DNA of 64,000 nucleotides from Streptomyces tuirus (GTDB lineage Bacteria > Actinomycetota > Actinomycetes > Streptomycetales > Streptomycetaceae). Made by a program: the position numbers and the translations under genes. Under the pieces are notes generated by a model. The model did not search any database and was not told the origin of the DNA. It was given only the letters and a program-made list of their open reading frames with translations. The DNA lies in the NCBI RefSeq assembly GCF_014701095.1, contig NZ_AP023439.1:4514001-4578000 (forward strand), read 5' to 3'. The number at the start of each line of letters is the position of its first letter. Position 1 is the stretch's first letter. This document shows, one piece after another, positions 14,645-28,060 of the stretch.

Positions 14645-14673
14645 TGGACATCAGTGTGCCAAGTGGCTACACT
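14645..14673 (+). promoter_or_regulatory. Best rpoBC promoter candidate
   Basis: TGGACA and TACACT at ideal 17-bp spacing, 180 bp before the rpoB start. Five of six bases match the -35 consensus. Confidence 0.6.
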
Positions 14674-14854
14674 GACCCTTTGCGCTGCCTGTTAGCTGTC
14701 CCCTGCCCGTCACCAGGGGTCTGCCCTCGCCCGAGCATCGATGACAAGACATGCCTGACCTGGCCTTTCGGCCCTCACGGCACAGCTTGTCTCCATGTAC
14801 GGGAGAGGGGCCGGTACGCGCGTAGTGAGTCCGAGCCCTCGGAAGGACCCCCTC

Positions 14855-17800
14855 TTGGCCGCCTCGCGCAACGCCTCGACCGCGAATACGAACAACGCCG
14901 CCAGCACTGCCCCGCTGCGCATCTCTTTTGCAAAGATCAAGGAGCCTCTCGAGGTTCCGAACCTGCTCGCGCTGCAGACCGAGAGCTTCGACTGGCTGCT
15001 CGGCAACACCGCCTGGCAGAGTCGGGTCGAGGAGGCTCTCGAGAACGGTCAGGACGTCCCCACCAAGTCCGGGCTCGAGGAGATCTTCGAGGAGATCTCC
15101 CCGATCGAGGACTTCAGCGGGTCGATGTCGCTGACCTTCCGCGACCACCGCTTCGAGCCGCCGAAGAACTCCATCGACGAGTGCAAGGACCGCGACTTCA
15201 CGTACGCGGCCCCGCTCTTCGTCACCGCTGAGTTCACGAACAACGAGACCGGCGAGATCAAGTCCCAGACGGTCTTCATGGGCGACTTCCCGCTCATGAC
15301 GAACAAGGGCACCTTCGTCATCAACGGCACCGAGCGTGTCGTGGTGTCGCAGCTCGTCCGTTCGCCCGGTGTCTACTTCGACTCCTCCATCGACAAGACG
15401 TCCGACAAGGACATCTTCTCCGCCAAGATCATCCCGTCCCGGGGTGCCTGGCTGGAGATGGAGATCGACAAGCGCGACATGGTCGGTGTGCGCATCGACC
15501 GCAAGCGCAAGCAGTCCGTCACCGTCCTGCTCAAGGCGCTCGGCTGGACCACCGAGCAGATCCTCGAGGAGTTCGGCGAGTACGAGTCGATGCGCGCCAC
15601 CCTGGAGAAGGACCACACCCAGGGCCAGGACGACGCGCTGCTCGACATCTACCGCAAGCTGCGTCCGGGCGAGCCCCCCACGCGTGAGGCCGCGCAGACG
15701 CTGCTCGAAAACCTCTACTTCAACCCCAAGCGCTACGACCTGGCCAAGGTCGGCCGCTACAAGGTCAACAAGAAGCTGGGTGCGGACGCTCCGCTGGACG
15801 CGGGCATCCTGACCGTCGAGGACATCATCTCGACGATCAAGTACCTGGTGAAGCTGCACGCGGGCGAGACCGAGACGGTCGGCGACAGCGGTACGAACAT
15901 CGTCGTCGAGACCGACGACATCGACCACTTCGGCAACCGCCGCCTGCGCAGCGTCGGCGAGCTCATCCAGAACCAGGTCCGTACGGGTCTGGCGCGTATG
16001 GAGCGTGTCGTCCGCGAGCGGATGACGACCCAGGACGTCGAGGCGATCACGCCGCAGACCCTGATCAACATCCGGCCGGTCGTCGCCTCCATCAAGGAGT
16101 TCTTCGGTACCAGCCAGCTGTCGCAGTTCATGGACCAGAACAACCCGCTGTCGGGTCTCACCCACAAGCGCCGTCTGTCGGCTCTTGGCCCGGGTGGTCT
16201 CTCCCGTGAGCGGGCCGGCTTCGAGGTCCGTGACGTGCACCCCTCGCACTACGGCCGCATGTGCCCGATCGAGACGCCCGAAGGCCCGAACATCGGTCTG
16301 ATCGGCTCGCTCGCCTCCTACGGCCGGGTCAACGCGTTCGGTTTCGTGGAGACCCCGTACCGCAAGGTGTTCGAGGGCCAGGTCACCGACGAGGTCGACT
16401 ACCTGACCGCCGACGAGGAGGACCGCTTCGTCATCGCGCAGGCCAACGCGCAGCTGACGGACGACCTCCGCTTCGCCGAGGCCCGGGTGCTCGTCCGCCG
16501 TAAGGGCGGCGAGGTCGACTACGTCACCGGCGAGGACGTGGACTACATGGACGTCTCGCCGCGCCAGATGGTGTCGGTCGCGACCGCCATGATCCCCTTC
16601 CTCGAGCACGACGACGCCAACCGTGCCCTCATGGGCGCGAACATGATGCGTCAGGCCGTGCCGCTGATTAAGTCCGAGTCCCCGCTCGTCGGCACCGGCA
16701 TGGAGTACCGCTCCGCCGTCGACGCCGGCGACGTGGTCAAGGCCGAGAAGCCCGGTGTGGTCCAGGAGGTCTCTGCGGACTACATCACCACCGCCAACGA
16801 CGACGGCACGTACATCACGTACCGGCTGGCCAAGTTCGCCCGCTCCAACCAGGGCACCTCGGTCAACCAGAAGGTCATCGTCAACGAGGGCGACCGGATC
16901 ATCGAGGGCCAGGTCCTGGCCGACGGTCCGGCCACCCAGAACGGCGAGATGGCGCTGGGCAAGAACCTGCTCGTGGCGTTCATGCCGTGGGAGGGTCACA
17001 ACTACGAGGACGCGATCATCCTGTCGCAGCGCCTCGTGCAGGACGACGTCCTCTCCTCGATCCACATCGAGGAGCACGAGGTCGACGCCCGTGACACCAA
17101 GCTCGGCCCCGAGGAGATCACCCGGGACATCCCGAACGTCTCCGAGGAGGTCCTCGCCGACCTCGACGAGCGCGGCATCATCCGTATCGGTGCCGAGGTC
17201 GTCGCCGGCGACATCCTCGTCGGCAAGGTCACGCCCAAGGGTGAGACCGAGCTGACGCCGGAGGAGCGCCTGCTGCGCGCCATCTTCGGTGAGAAGGCCC
17301 GTGAGGTCCGTGACACCTCGCTGAAGGTGCCGCACGGCGAGATCGGCAAGGTCATCGGCGTCCGCGTCTTCGACCGCGAGGAGGGCGACGAGCTTCCCCC
17401 CGGTGTGAACCAGCTGGTGCGCGTCTACGTCGCGCAGAAGCGCAAGATCACCGACGGTGACAAGCTCGCCGGCCGTCACGGCAACAAGGGCGTCATCTCG
17501 AAGATCCTGCCGATCGAGGACATGCCGTTCCTGGAGGACGGCACCCCGGTCGACATCATCCTCAACCCGCTCGGTGTGCCGTCCCGAATGAACCCGGGTC
17601 AGGTCCTGGAGATCCACCTCGGCTGGCTCGCCAGCCGCGGCTGGGACGTCTCCGGCCTCGCGGACGACTGGGCCCAGCGCCTGCAGGCCATCGAGGCCGA
17701 CCAGGTCGCGCCGGGCACCAACGTCGCCACCCCCGTCTTCGACGGTGCGCGTGAGGACGAGCTGGCCGGTCTGCTGAACCACACCATCCCGAACCGCGAC

Positions 17801-18340
17801 GGCGAGCGCATGGTGCTCCCGACCGGTAAGGCGCCGCTGTTCGACGGCCGCTCCGGCGAGCCGTTCCCGGAGCCGATCTCGGTCGGCTACATGTACATCC
17901 TCAAGCTGCACCACCTGGTCGACGACAAGCTGCACGCCCGGTCGACCGGTCCGTACTCGATGATCACCCAGCAGCCGCTGGGTGGTAAGGCCCAGTTCGG
18001 TGGCCAGCGCTTCGGTGAGATGGAGGTGTGGGCGCTGGAGGCTTACGGCGCCGCGTACGCCCTCCAGGAGCTGCTGACCATCAAGTCCGACGACGTGACC
18101 GGCCGCGTGAAGGTCTACGAGGCCATCGTCAAGGGCGAGAACATCCCCGAGCCCGGCATCCCCGAGTCCTTCAAGGTGCTCATCAAGGAGATGCAGTCCC
18201 TGTGCCTCAACGTGGAGGTGCTGTCCTCGGACGGCATGTCCATCGAGATGCGCGACACCGACGAGGACGTCTTCCGCGCTGCGGAGGAGCTTGGCATCGA
18301 CCTGTCCCGGCGCGAGCCGAGCAGCGTCGAAGAGGTCTGA
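14855..18340 (+). CDS. rpoB: DNA-directed RNA polymerase subunit beta
   Basis: 1161 residues from a TTG start behind GGAAGGA, giving the conserved MAASRNASTANTNN; a GTG ten codons upstream is less likely. It forms half of the catalytic cleft. The rifampicin pocket (from about residue 418: GTSQLSQFMDQNNPLSGL, then THKRRLSALGPGGLSRE) has wild-type Asp, His and Ser at the main resistance positions, so the strain should be sensitive. Downstream motifs HGNKGV and the C-terminal SFKVLIKEMQSLCLNVEVL are intact. Forms an operon with rpoC. Confidence 0.98.
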   Translation: MAASRNASTANTNNAASTAPLRISFAKIKEPLEVPNLLALQTESFDWLLGNTAWQSRVEEALENGQDVPTKSGLEEIFEEISPIEDFSGSMSLTFRDHRFEPPKNSIDECKDRDFTYAAPLFVTAEFTNNETGEIKSQTVFMGDFPLMTNKGTFVINGTERVVVSQLVRSPGVYFDSSIDKTSDKDIFSAKIIPSRGAWLEMEIDKRDMVGVRIDRKRKQSVTVLLKALGWTTEQILEEFGEYESMRATLEKDHTQGQDDALLDIYRKLRPGEPPTREAAQTLLENLYFNPKRYDLAKVGRYKVNKKLGADAPLDAGILTVEDIISTIKYLVKLHAGETETVGDSGTNIVVETDDIDHFGNRRLRSVGELIQNQVRTGLARMERVVRERMTTQDVEAITPQTLINIRPVVASIKEFFGTSQLSQFMDQNNPLSGLTHKRRLSALGPGGLSRERAGFEVRDVHPSHYGRMCPIETPEGPNIGLIGSLASYGRVNAFGFVETPYRKVFEGQVTDEVDYLTADEEDRFVIAQANAQLTDDLRFAEARVLVRRKGGEVDYVTGEDVDYMDVSPRQMVSVATAMIPFLEHDDANRALMGANMMRQAVPLIKSESPLVGTGMEYRSAVDAGDVVKAEKPGVVQEVSADYITTANDDGTYITYRLAKFARSNQGTSVNQKVIVNEGDRIIEGQVLADGPATQNGEMALGKNLLVAFMPWEGHNYEDAIILSQRLVQDDVLSSIHIEEHEVDARDTKLGPEEITRDIPNVSEEVLADLDERGIIRIGAEVVAGDILVGKVTPKGETELTPEERLLRAIFGEKAREVRDTSLKVPHGEIGKVIGVRVFDREEGDELPPGVNQLVRVYVAQKRKITDGDKLAGRHGNKGVISKILPIEDMPFLEDGTPVDIILNPLGVPSRMNPGQVLEIHLGWLASRGWDVSGLADDWAQRLQAIEADQVAPGTNVATPVFDGAREDELAGLLNHTIPNRDGERMVLPTGKAPLFDGRSGEPFPEPISVGYMYILKLHHLVDDKLHARSTGPYSMITQQPLGGKAQFGGQRFGEMEVWALEAYGAAYALQELLTIKSDDVTGRVKVYEAIVKGENIPEPGIPESFKVLIKEMQSLCLNVEVLSSDGMSIEMRDTDEDVFRAAEELGIDLSRREPSSVEEV

Positions 18341-18347
18341 CGGGAGT

Positions 18348-18376
18348 CCGGAGGCCTTCGCGATGAAGGCCTCCGG
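18348..18376 (+). other. Intercistronic hairpin between rpoB and rpoC
   Basis: Perfect 12-bp stem, CCGGAGGCCTTC and its complement, with loop GCGAT, eight bases after the rpoB stop and without a T-tract. It may slow RNases, serve as an RNase III site, or set the rpoB:rpoC ratio. Confidence 0.7.
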
Positions 18377-18434
18377 CCCCAGGACCCCCGTATCAGACCC
18401 CATGACTTACAACCCTGAGAGGGATTGACGCATA

Positions 18435-22334
<3,900 letters not shown>

Positions 22335-22347
22335 GCGAGTCGCTTGA

Positions 22348-22387
22348 GCCGAAGGGCGGTCATCCTGCGGGGTGGCCGCCCTTCGGC
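22348..22387 (+). terminator. Terminator after rpoC
   Basis: 12-bp outer stem GCCGAAGGGCGG/CCGCCCTTCGGC with a partly paired inner part. It closes the rpoBC operon. Confidence 0.85.
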
Positions 22388-22615
22388 GTTCCCAGGGCCC
22401 GTGTCCGCGGTGGGCTGGGCCTGGCCCCGGACGCCGCTCCGGCGGGCCTCCCGTGCCTCCCCGGCGTACGGAGGCGGAACCGGGGCGCGTGCCTGCACCG
22501 GAGCGCGTCTGTCGGCCGTCTGGCCGAGATACGACGCCCTGCCGTCGACGCACCGGTGCCGATGCCTCCGCTTCGGCGCATGATGGAAGGACTCCGGCAC
22601 CCGGGGAGGTGCTCC

Positions 22616-23137
22616 GTGTCGCAGCCGCACTATCCGTCCTGGCAGCCCTGGCAGGGTCCTGGTGCTCCCTCGATGCTCGCGTCGCACGCCGATCGGGAGC
22701 GGGCCGTGGACGTGCTCAGAGCCGGGTACGGCGAGGGGCGGATGGAGCAGGCCGAGTTCGAGAGGCGGGTCGGGCGGGCGTACGCGGCGCGGACCGTGGG
22801 GGAGCTGGCGCTGCTCGTCGCGGATCTGCCGCAGGGGCCGCTGCCGCAGCCGGCCTCGGTCGTGCCCGTGCCGGGGACGTTCCTGCCCGTGCCGCGGGCG
22901 CGGACCAACGGGAAGGCCGTCGCGGCCGGGGTGTGCGGGCTGCTGTGCGTGCCGACGATGGGGCTCACCGGGATCCCGGCGGTCGTGCTGGGGCATGTGG
23001 CCCGGGCCGAGATCCGCAGCCGGGGGGAGCTGGGGGACGGGCTCGCGCTGACCGGTCTGGTGCTCGGGTGGTTGTCCACGGCGGGTTGGGCACTCGTTCT
23101 GGTGTTGCTCACGGTGGTGTCCGTCGTAGCATCGTGA
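22616..23137 (+). CDS. DUF1707 / DUF4190-type membrane protein
   Basis: 173 residues. The DUF1707 domain (about residues 20-72) is marked by ASHADRERAVDVLRAGYGEGRM, EFERRVGRAYAARTVGEL and a VADLP end. Two hydrophobic helices follow (about 95-125 and 145-172), with a DUF4190-like GIPAVVLGHVARAEIR loop between them. The GTG after GGGGAGGT was chosen; earlier ATGs have no ribosome-binding site. Function unknown. DUF1707 proteins are numerous in Streptomyces and presumably act at the membrane. It is monocistronic, upstream of the str operon promoter. Confidence 0.82.
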   Translation: MSQPHYPSWQPWQGPGAPSMLASHADRERAVDVLRAGYGEGRMEQAEFERRVGRAYAARTVGELALLVADLPQGPLPQPASVVPVPGTFLPVPRARTNGKAVAAGVCGLLCVPTMGLTGIPAVVLGHVARAEIRSRGELGDGLALTGLVLGWLSTAGWALVLVLLTVVSVVAS

Positions 23138-23235
23138 AGGTGTGTATTTCGGACACGGGCCGCCGAATTGAAGATCGACAAGGGCTCGGGGGCTTGACAT
23201 GTCCCACATGGCGATGCGGGCGGTGCCCATTTGTT

Positions 23236-23264
23236 TTGACCGCAGCGAATGCGGTAGGTACGCT
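23236..23264 (+). promoter_or_regulatory. str operon (rpsL) promoter
   Basis: TTGACC and TACGCT at 17-bp spacing, about 190 bp upstream of the rpsL start. Close to the housekeeping sigma consensus of Streptomyces. Confidence 0.7.
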
Positions 23265-23381
23265 CAGACCTTGTGCCTGGGGTGTGCCCTGGCTCGCGTG
23301 TGTGCCATGAACCGCACGGCGAGCTGACACCGGCCACCGTAATCTGCGCAGTTTCTGCCTCGCGGCGGGAGTCCGCGGGTT

Positions 23382-23406
23382 CGACACACCCGACCGCGTG
23401 GGTCGG
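23382..23406 (+). promoter_or_regulatory. Ribosomal leader element, copy 1 (rpsL)
   Basis: A 25-nt block whose core CCGACC-GCGTG-GGTCGG folds as a 6-bp hairpin. It matches the block before rpsJ at 24 of 25 positions. It ends 50 nt before the rpsL start codon. Confidence 0.6.
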
Positions 23407-23456
23407 CGATGTTCCAGGTTAGCTTCACCATTCGGCACACAGAAACCGGAGAAGTA

Positions 23457-23828
23457 GTGCCTACGATCCAGCAGCTGGTCCGGAAGGGCCGGCAGGACAA
23501 GGTCGAGAAGAACAAGACGCCCGCACTCGAGGGTTCCCCTCAGCGCCGGGGCGTCTGCACGCGTGTGTTCACGACCACCCCGAAGAAGCCGAACTCGGCC
23601 CTGCGTAAGGTCGCGCGTGTGCGTCTGACCAGCGGGATCGAGGTCACCGCTTACATTCCGGGTGAGGGACACAACCTGCAGGAGCACTCCATCGTGCTCG
23701 TGCGCGGCGGCCGTGTGAAGGACCTGCCGGGTGTTCGCTACAAGATCATCCGTGGCTCCCTCGACACCCAGGGTGTCAAGAACCGCAAGCAGGCCCGTTC
23801 CCGCTACGGCGCCAAGAAGGAGAAGTAA
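23457..23828 (+). CDS. rpsL: 30S ribosomal protein S12
   Basis: 123 residues, full length. S12 sits at the decoding centre. PTIQQLVRKGRQDK opens the protein; the two streptomycin-resistance positions are wild type (Lys43 in TTPKKPNSA and Lys88 in RGGRVKDLPG), so the strain is predicted to be streptomycin sensitive at this locus. GTG start behind CCGGAGAAG; a longer in-frame extension into the leader is not conserved. First gene of rpsL-rpsG-fusA-tuf. Confidence 0.98.
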   Translation: MPTIQQLVRKGRQDKVEKNKTPALEGSPQRRGVCTRVFTTTPKKPNSALRKVARVRLTSGIEVTAYIPGEGHNLQEHSIVLVRGGRVKDLPGVRYKIIRGSLDTQGVKNRKQARSRYGAKKEK

Positions 23829-23830
23829 GA

Positions 23831-24301
23831 ATGCCTCGTAAGGGCCCCGCCCCGAAGCGCCCGGTCATCATCGACCCGGTCTACGGTTCTCCTCTGGTCA
23901 CGTCGCTCATCAACAAGGTGCTGCTGAACGGCAAGCGCTCCACCGCCGAGCGCATCGTCTACGGCGCCATGGAGGGTCTGCGTGAGAAGACGGGCAACGA
24001 CCCGATCATCACGCTGAAGCGCGCGCTGGAGAACATCAAGCCGACCCTCGAGGTCAAGTCCCGCCGTGTCGGTGGTGCGACGTACCAGGTTCCGATCGAG
24101 GTCAAGCCCGGTCGTGCCAACACGCTCGCGCTGCGCTGGCTGGTCGGTTACTCCCGCGCCCGTCGCGAGAAGACGATGACCGAGCGTCTGCTCAACGAGC
24201 TTCTCGACGCGTCCAACGGCCTCGGTGCCGCTGTGAAGAAGCGCGAGGACACCCACAAGATGGCCGAGTCCAACAAGGCCTTCGCGCACTACCGCTGGTA
24301 G
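23831..24301 (+). CDS. rpsG: 30S ribosomal protein S7
   Basis: 156 residues. MPRKGPAPKRPVIIDPVYGSPLVTSLINKVL opens the protein; the S7 signature KRALENIKPTLEVKSRRVGGATYQVP is complete, and it ends HKMAESNKAFAHYRW. It organises the 3' domain of 16S rRNA (the head) and in other bacteria is the translational repressor of the str operon. Only two bases separate it from rpsL, so translation is coupled. Confidence 0.98.
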   Translation: MPRKGPAPKRPVIIDPVYGSPLVTSLINKVLLNGKRSTAERIVYGAMEGLREKTGNDPIITLKRALENIKPTLEVKSRRVGGATYQVPIEVKPGRANTLALRWLVGYSRARREKTMTERLLNELLDASNGLGAAVKKREDTHKMAESNKAFAHYRW

Positions 24302-24340
24302 TCGCTACCCACATCGAGACCGAGAGAAGACTGAAGCCTT

Positions 24341-26467
24341 ATGGCTACCACTTCACTTGACCTGGCCAAGGTCCGCAACATCGGGATCATGGCCCACATC
24401 GACGCGGGCAAGACGACCACCACCGAGCGGATCCTGTTCTACACCGGTGTGTCTTACAAGATCGGTGAGGTCCACGACGGCGCTGCCACCATGGACTGGA
24501 TGGAGCAGGAGCAGGAGCGTGGCATCACGATCACGTCTGCTGCGACCACCTGTCACTGGCCGCTCGAGGACAACGACTACACCATCAACATCATCGACAC
24601 CCCGGGTCACGTCGACTTCACCGTCGAGGTGGAGCGCTCCCTGCGTGTGCTCGACGGTGCCGTGACGGTGTTCGACGGTGTCGCCGGTGTCGAGCCGCAG
24701 TCCGAGACGGTGTGGCGTCAGGCCGACCGTTACGGCGTGCCCCGCATCTGCTTCGTGAACAAGCTGGACCGTACCGGCGCCGAGTTCCACCGCTGCGTGG
24801 ACATGATCTCGGACCGCCTGGGCGCCCAGCCGCTGGTCATGCAGCTGCCGATCGGTGCCGAGGCGGACTTCAAGGGCGTCATCGACCTCGTGACGATGAA
24901 GGCCCTGGTCTGGTCGGCCGAGGCGACCAAGGGCGAGATGTACGACACCGTCGACATCCCGGACACCCACGCCGAGGCTGCCGAGGAGTACCGCGGCAAG
25001 CTGCTCGAGGCCGTCGCCGAGAACGACGAAGAGCTGATGGAGCTGTACCTGGAGGGCACCGAGCCCACCGTGGAGCAGCTCTACGCCGCGATCCGTCGTA
25101 TCACCATCGCGTCCGGCAAGAGCGGCGGCACCACCGTCACCCCCGTGTTCTGCGGCACCGCGTTCAAGAACAAGGGCGTTCAGCCCCTGCTCGACGCGGT
25201 CGTGCGCTACCTGCCCACCCCGCTCGACGTCGAGGCCATCGAGGGCCACGACGTCAAGGACCCGGAGCAGGTCATCGCGCGCAAGCCGTCGGAGGACGAG
25301 CCCCTCGCCGCGCTGGCGTTCAAGATCATGAGCGACCCGCACCTCGGCAAGCTCACCTTCGTCCGCGTGTACTCCGGCCGCCTGCTGTCCGGCACCGCCG
25401 TGCTGAACTCGGTGAAGGGCAAGAAGGAGCGCATCGGCAAGATCTACCGCATGCACGCGAACAAGCGTGAGGAGATCGAGTCGGTGGGCGCCGGTGACAT
25501 CGTCGCCGTGATGGGTCTGAAGCAGACCACGACCGGTGAGACGCTGTCCGACGACAAGAACCCGGTGATCCTGGAGTCCATGGACTTCCCGGCGCCGGTC
25601 ATCCAGGTCGCCATCGAGCCCAAGTCGAAGGGCGACCAGGAGAAGCTGGGCGTCGCGATCCAGCGCCTCGCCGAGGAGGACCCGTCGTTCCAGGTCCACT
25701 CGGACGAGGAGACGGGCCAGACCATCATCGGCGGTATGGGCGAGCTGCACCTCGAGGTGCTGGTCGACCGCATGCGCCGTGAGTTCAAGGTCGAGGCCAA
25801 CGTCGGCAAGCCGCAGGTCGCCTACCGCGAGACGATCCGCAAGGCCGTCGAGCGCGTGGACTACACCCACAAGAAGCAGACCGGTGGTACCGGTCAGTTC
25901 GCCAAGGTGCAGATCGCGATCGAGCCGATCGAGGGCGGCGACGCCTCGTACGAGTTCGTGAACAAGGTGACCGGTGGCCGTATCCCGAAGGAGTACATCC
26001 CTTCGGTCGACGCCGGTGCGCAGGAGGCCATGCAGTTCGGCATCCTCGCCGGCTACGAGATGACCGGCGTGCGCGTCACCCTGATCGACGGTGGCTACCA
26101 CGAGGTCGACTCCTCCGAGCTGGCGTTCAAGATCGCCGGTTCGCAGGCCTTCAAGGAGGCCGCGCGCAAGGCCAGCCCCGTGCTGCTCGAGCCGATGATG
26201 GCCGTCGAGGTCACCACGCCCGAGGACTACATGGGTGAGGTCATCGGCGACATCAACTCCCGCCGTGGTCAGATCCAGGCCATGGAGGAGCGGGCCGGTG
26301 CCCGCGTCGTGAAGGGCCTCGTGCCCCTCTCGGAGATGTTCGGCTACGTCGGAGACCTCCGCAGCAAGACGTCGGGTCGCGCAAGCTACTCGATGCAGTT
26401 CGACTCCTACGCCGAGGTTCCCCGGAACGTCGCCGAGGAGATCATCGCGAAGGCCAAGGGCGAGTAA
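24341..26467 (+). CDS. fusA: Elongation factor G
   Basis: 708 residues, five-domain translocase GTPase. G1 AHIDAGKTT, switch region with RGITITSAATT, G3 DTPGHVDF, G4 NKLDRTG and the domain IV loop with GGRIPKEYIPSVDAG are all seen. It drives translocation and, with RRF, ribosome recycling. ATG start behind GAGAGAAGACTGAAG. The gap to rpsG is 39 bp; the following tuf gene is set off by 154 bp containing a hairpin and probably its own promoter. Confidence 0.98.
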   Translation: MATTSLDLAKVRNIGIMAHIDAGKTTTTERILFYTGVSYKIGEVHDGAATMDWMEQEQERGITITSAATTCHWPLEDNDYTINIIDTPGHVDFTVEVERSLRVLDGAVTVFDGVAGVEPQSETVWRQADRYGVPRICFVNKLDRTGAEFHRCVDMISDRLGAQPLVMQLPIGAEADFKGVIDLVTMKALVWSAEATKGEMYDTVDIPDTHAEAAEEYRGKLLEAVAENDEELMELYLEGTEPTVEQLYAAIRRITIASGKSGGTTVTPVFCGTAFKNKGVQPLLDAVVRYLPTPLDVEAIEGHDVKDPEQVIARKPSEDEPLAALAFKIMSDPHLGKLTFVRVYSGRLLSGTAVLNSVKGKKERIGKIYRMHANKREEIESVGAGDIVAVMGLKQTTTGETLSDDKNPVILESMDFPAPVIQVAIEPKSKGDQEKLGVAIQRLAEEDPSFQVHSDEETGQTIIGGMGELHLEVLVDRMRREFKVEANVGKPQVAYRETIRKAVERVDYTHKKQTGGTGQFAKVQIAIEPIEGGDASYEFVNKVTGGRIPKEYIPSVDAGAQEAMQFGILAGYEMTGVRVTLIDGGYHEVDSSELAFKIAGSQAFKEAARKASPVLLEPMMAVEVTTPEDYMGEVIGDINSRRGQIQAMEERAGARVVKGLVPLSEMFGYVGDLRSKTSGRASYSMQFDSYAEVPRNVAEEIIAKAKGE

Positions 26468-26509
26468 CGCACCGCGTCTACACGCCGTAGGCTTGACTCC
26501 GGTGCTCGA

Positions 26510-26544
26510 GGGGCATTCCGCCGCAATCGTGGTGCGAATGCCCC
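26510..26544 (+). promoter_or_regulatory. Hairpin in the fusA-tuf gap
   Basis: 9-bp stem GGGGCATTC/GAATGCCCC with a 17-nt partly paired loop, just downstream of a TTGACT hexamer (26493-26498). In Streptomyces tuf1 has its own promoter in this gap; I could not fix a -10. Confidence 0.5.
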
Positions 26545-26621
26545 GAGGCCCGGGCTTTCCAGCAAAGATCACCTGGCGCCGATGAGTAAGGCGTACCAGA
26601 ACCACTCTCAGGAGGACCCCA

Positions 26622-27815
<1,194 letters not shown>

Positions 27816-27859
27816 GTCTTCGGACTGGCTTGAGGGTCAACTGACCTGAGTGGCTCGAA

Positions 27860-27897
27860 GGGGCCCGTACGACTTCGGTCGTACGGGCCCCTTTGCC
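27860..27897 (+). terminator. Terminator of the str operon
   Basis: Perfect 14-bp stem GGGGCCCGTACGAC with its complement, closed by a stable UUCG tetraloop, then TTTGCC. Confidence 0.93.
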
Positions 27898-27927
27898 GTG
27901 TCCGGCGGTGTCCGGCGGTGTCCGGCC
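27898..27927. repeat. Short tandem repeat, 10 bp x 3
   Basis: Three back-to-back units of GTGTCCGGCG (last base of the third differs), directly after the tuf terminator. The G-rich stretch up to 28060 holds further low-complexity runs and no gene. Confidence 0.75.
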
Positions 27928-28060
27928 GGATCGGCGGTCCGATGCGGGGTGGAACGGCGACGCCCCCGGCTCATGGGGGAGCTGGGGGCGTCTGTGGGGG
28001 GAGGGGGGCCGGTGGGGGGCAGGCGGTCAGGGGGGCAGGCCGTCAGGCGGTTTCAGGGGG

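Larger units (their letters stand above)
14284..14854 (+). other. Long rplL-rpoB intergenic region with several promoter candidates
   Basis: 570 bp without a gene. After the terminator come three promoter-like pairs: TTGAAG-16-TATGGT (14407-14434), TTGACG-17-AATTCT (14481-14509) and TGGACA-17-TACACT (14645-14673). A GGAAC-17-GTT pair at 14607-14631 resembles an ECF sigma target. The last 180 nt before rpoB would be an untranslated leader; no defined fold was recognised in it. Confidence 0.55.
23138..23456 (+). other. rpsL promoter and leader region
   Basis: About 320 bp without a gene. Holds the TTGACC-17-TACGCT promoter, an additional isolated TTGACA further up, and a leader of about 185 nt that includes the hairpin element also found before rpsJ. 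Confidence 0.6.

Noticed and set aside
16106..16230. Possible rifampicin-resistance changes in rpoB
   Set aside because: The main positions (Asp in FMDQ, His in THKRR, Ser in LSALGPGG) are wild type.
14651..18403. Minus-strand open frame of about 1,250 codons opposite rpoB
   Set aside because: It mirrors rpoB codon positions. High GC at third positions removes stops on the opposite strand; the translation is a low-complexity Leu/Val/Asp/Arg mix with no motif.
23580..23725. Possible streptomycin-resistance changes in rpsL
   Set aside because: Lys43 and Lys88 are wild type.
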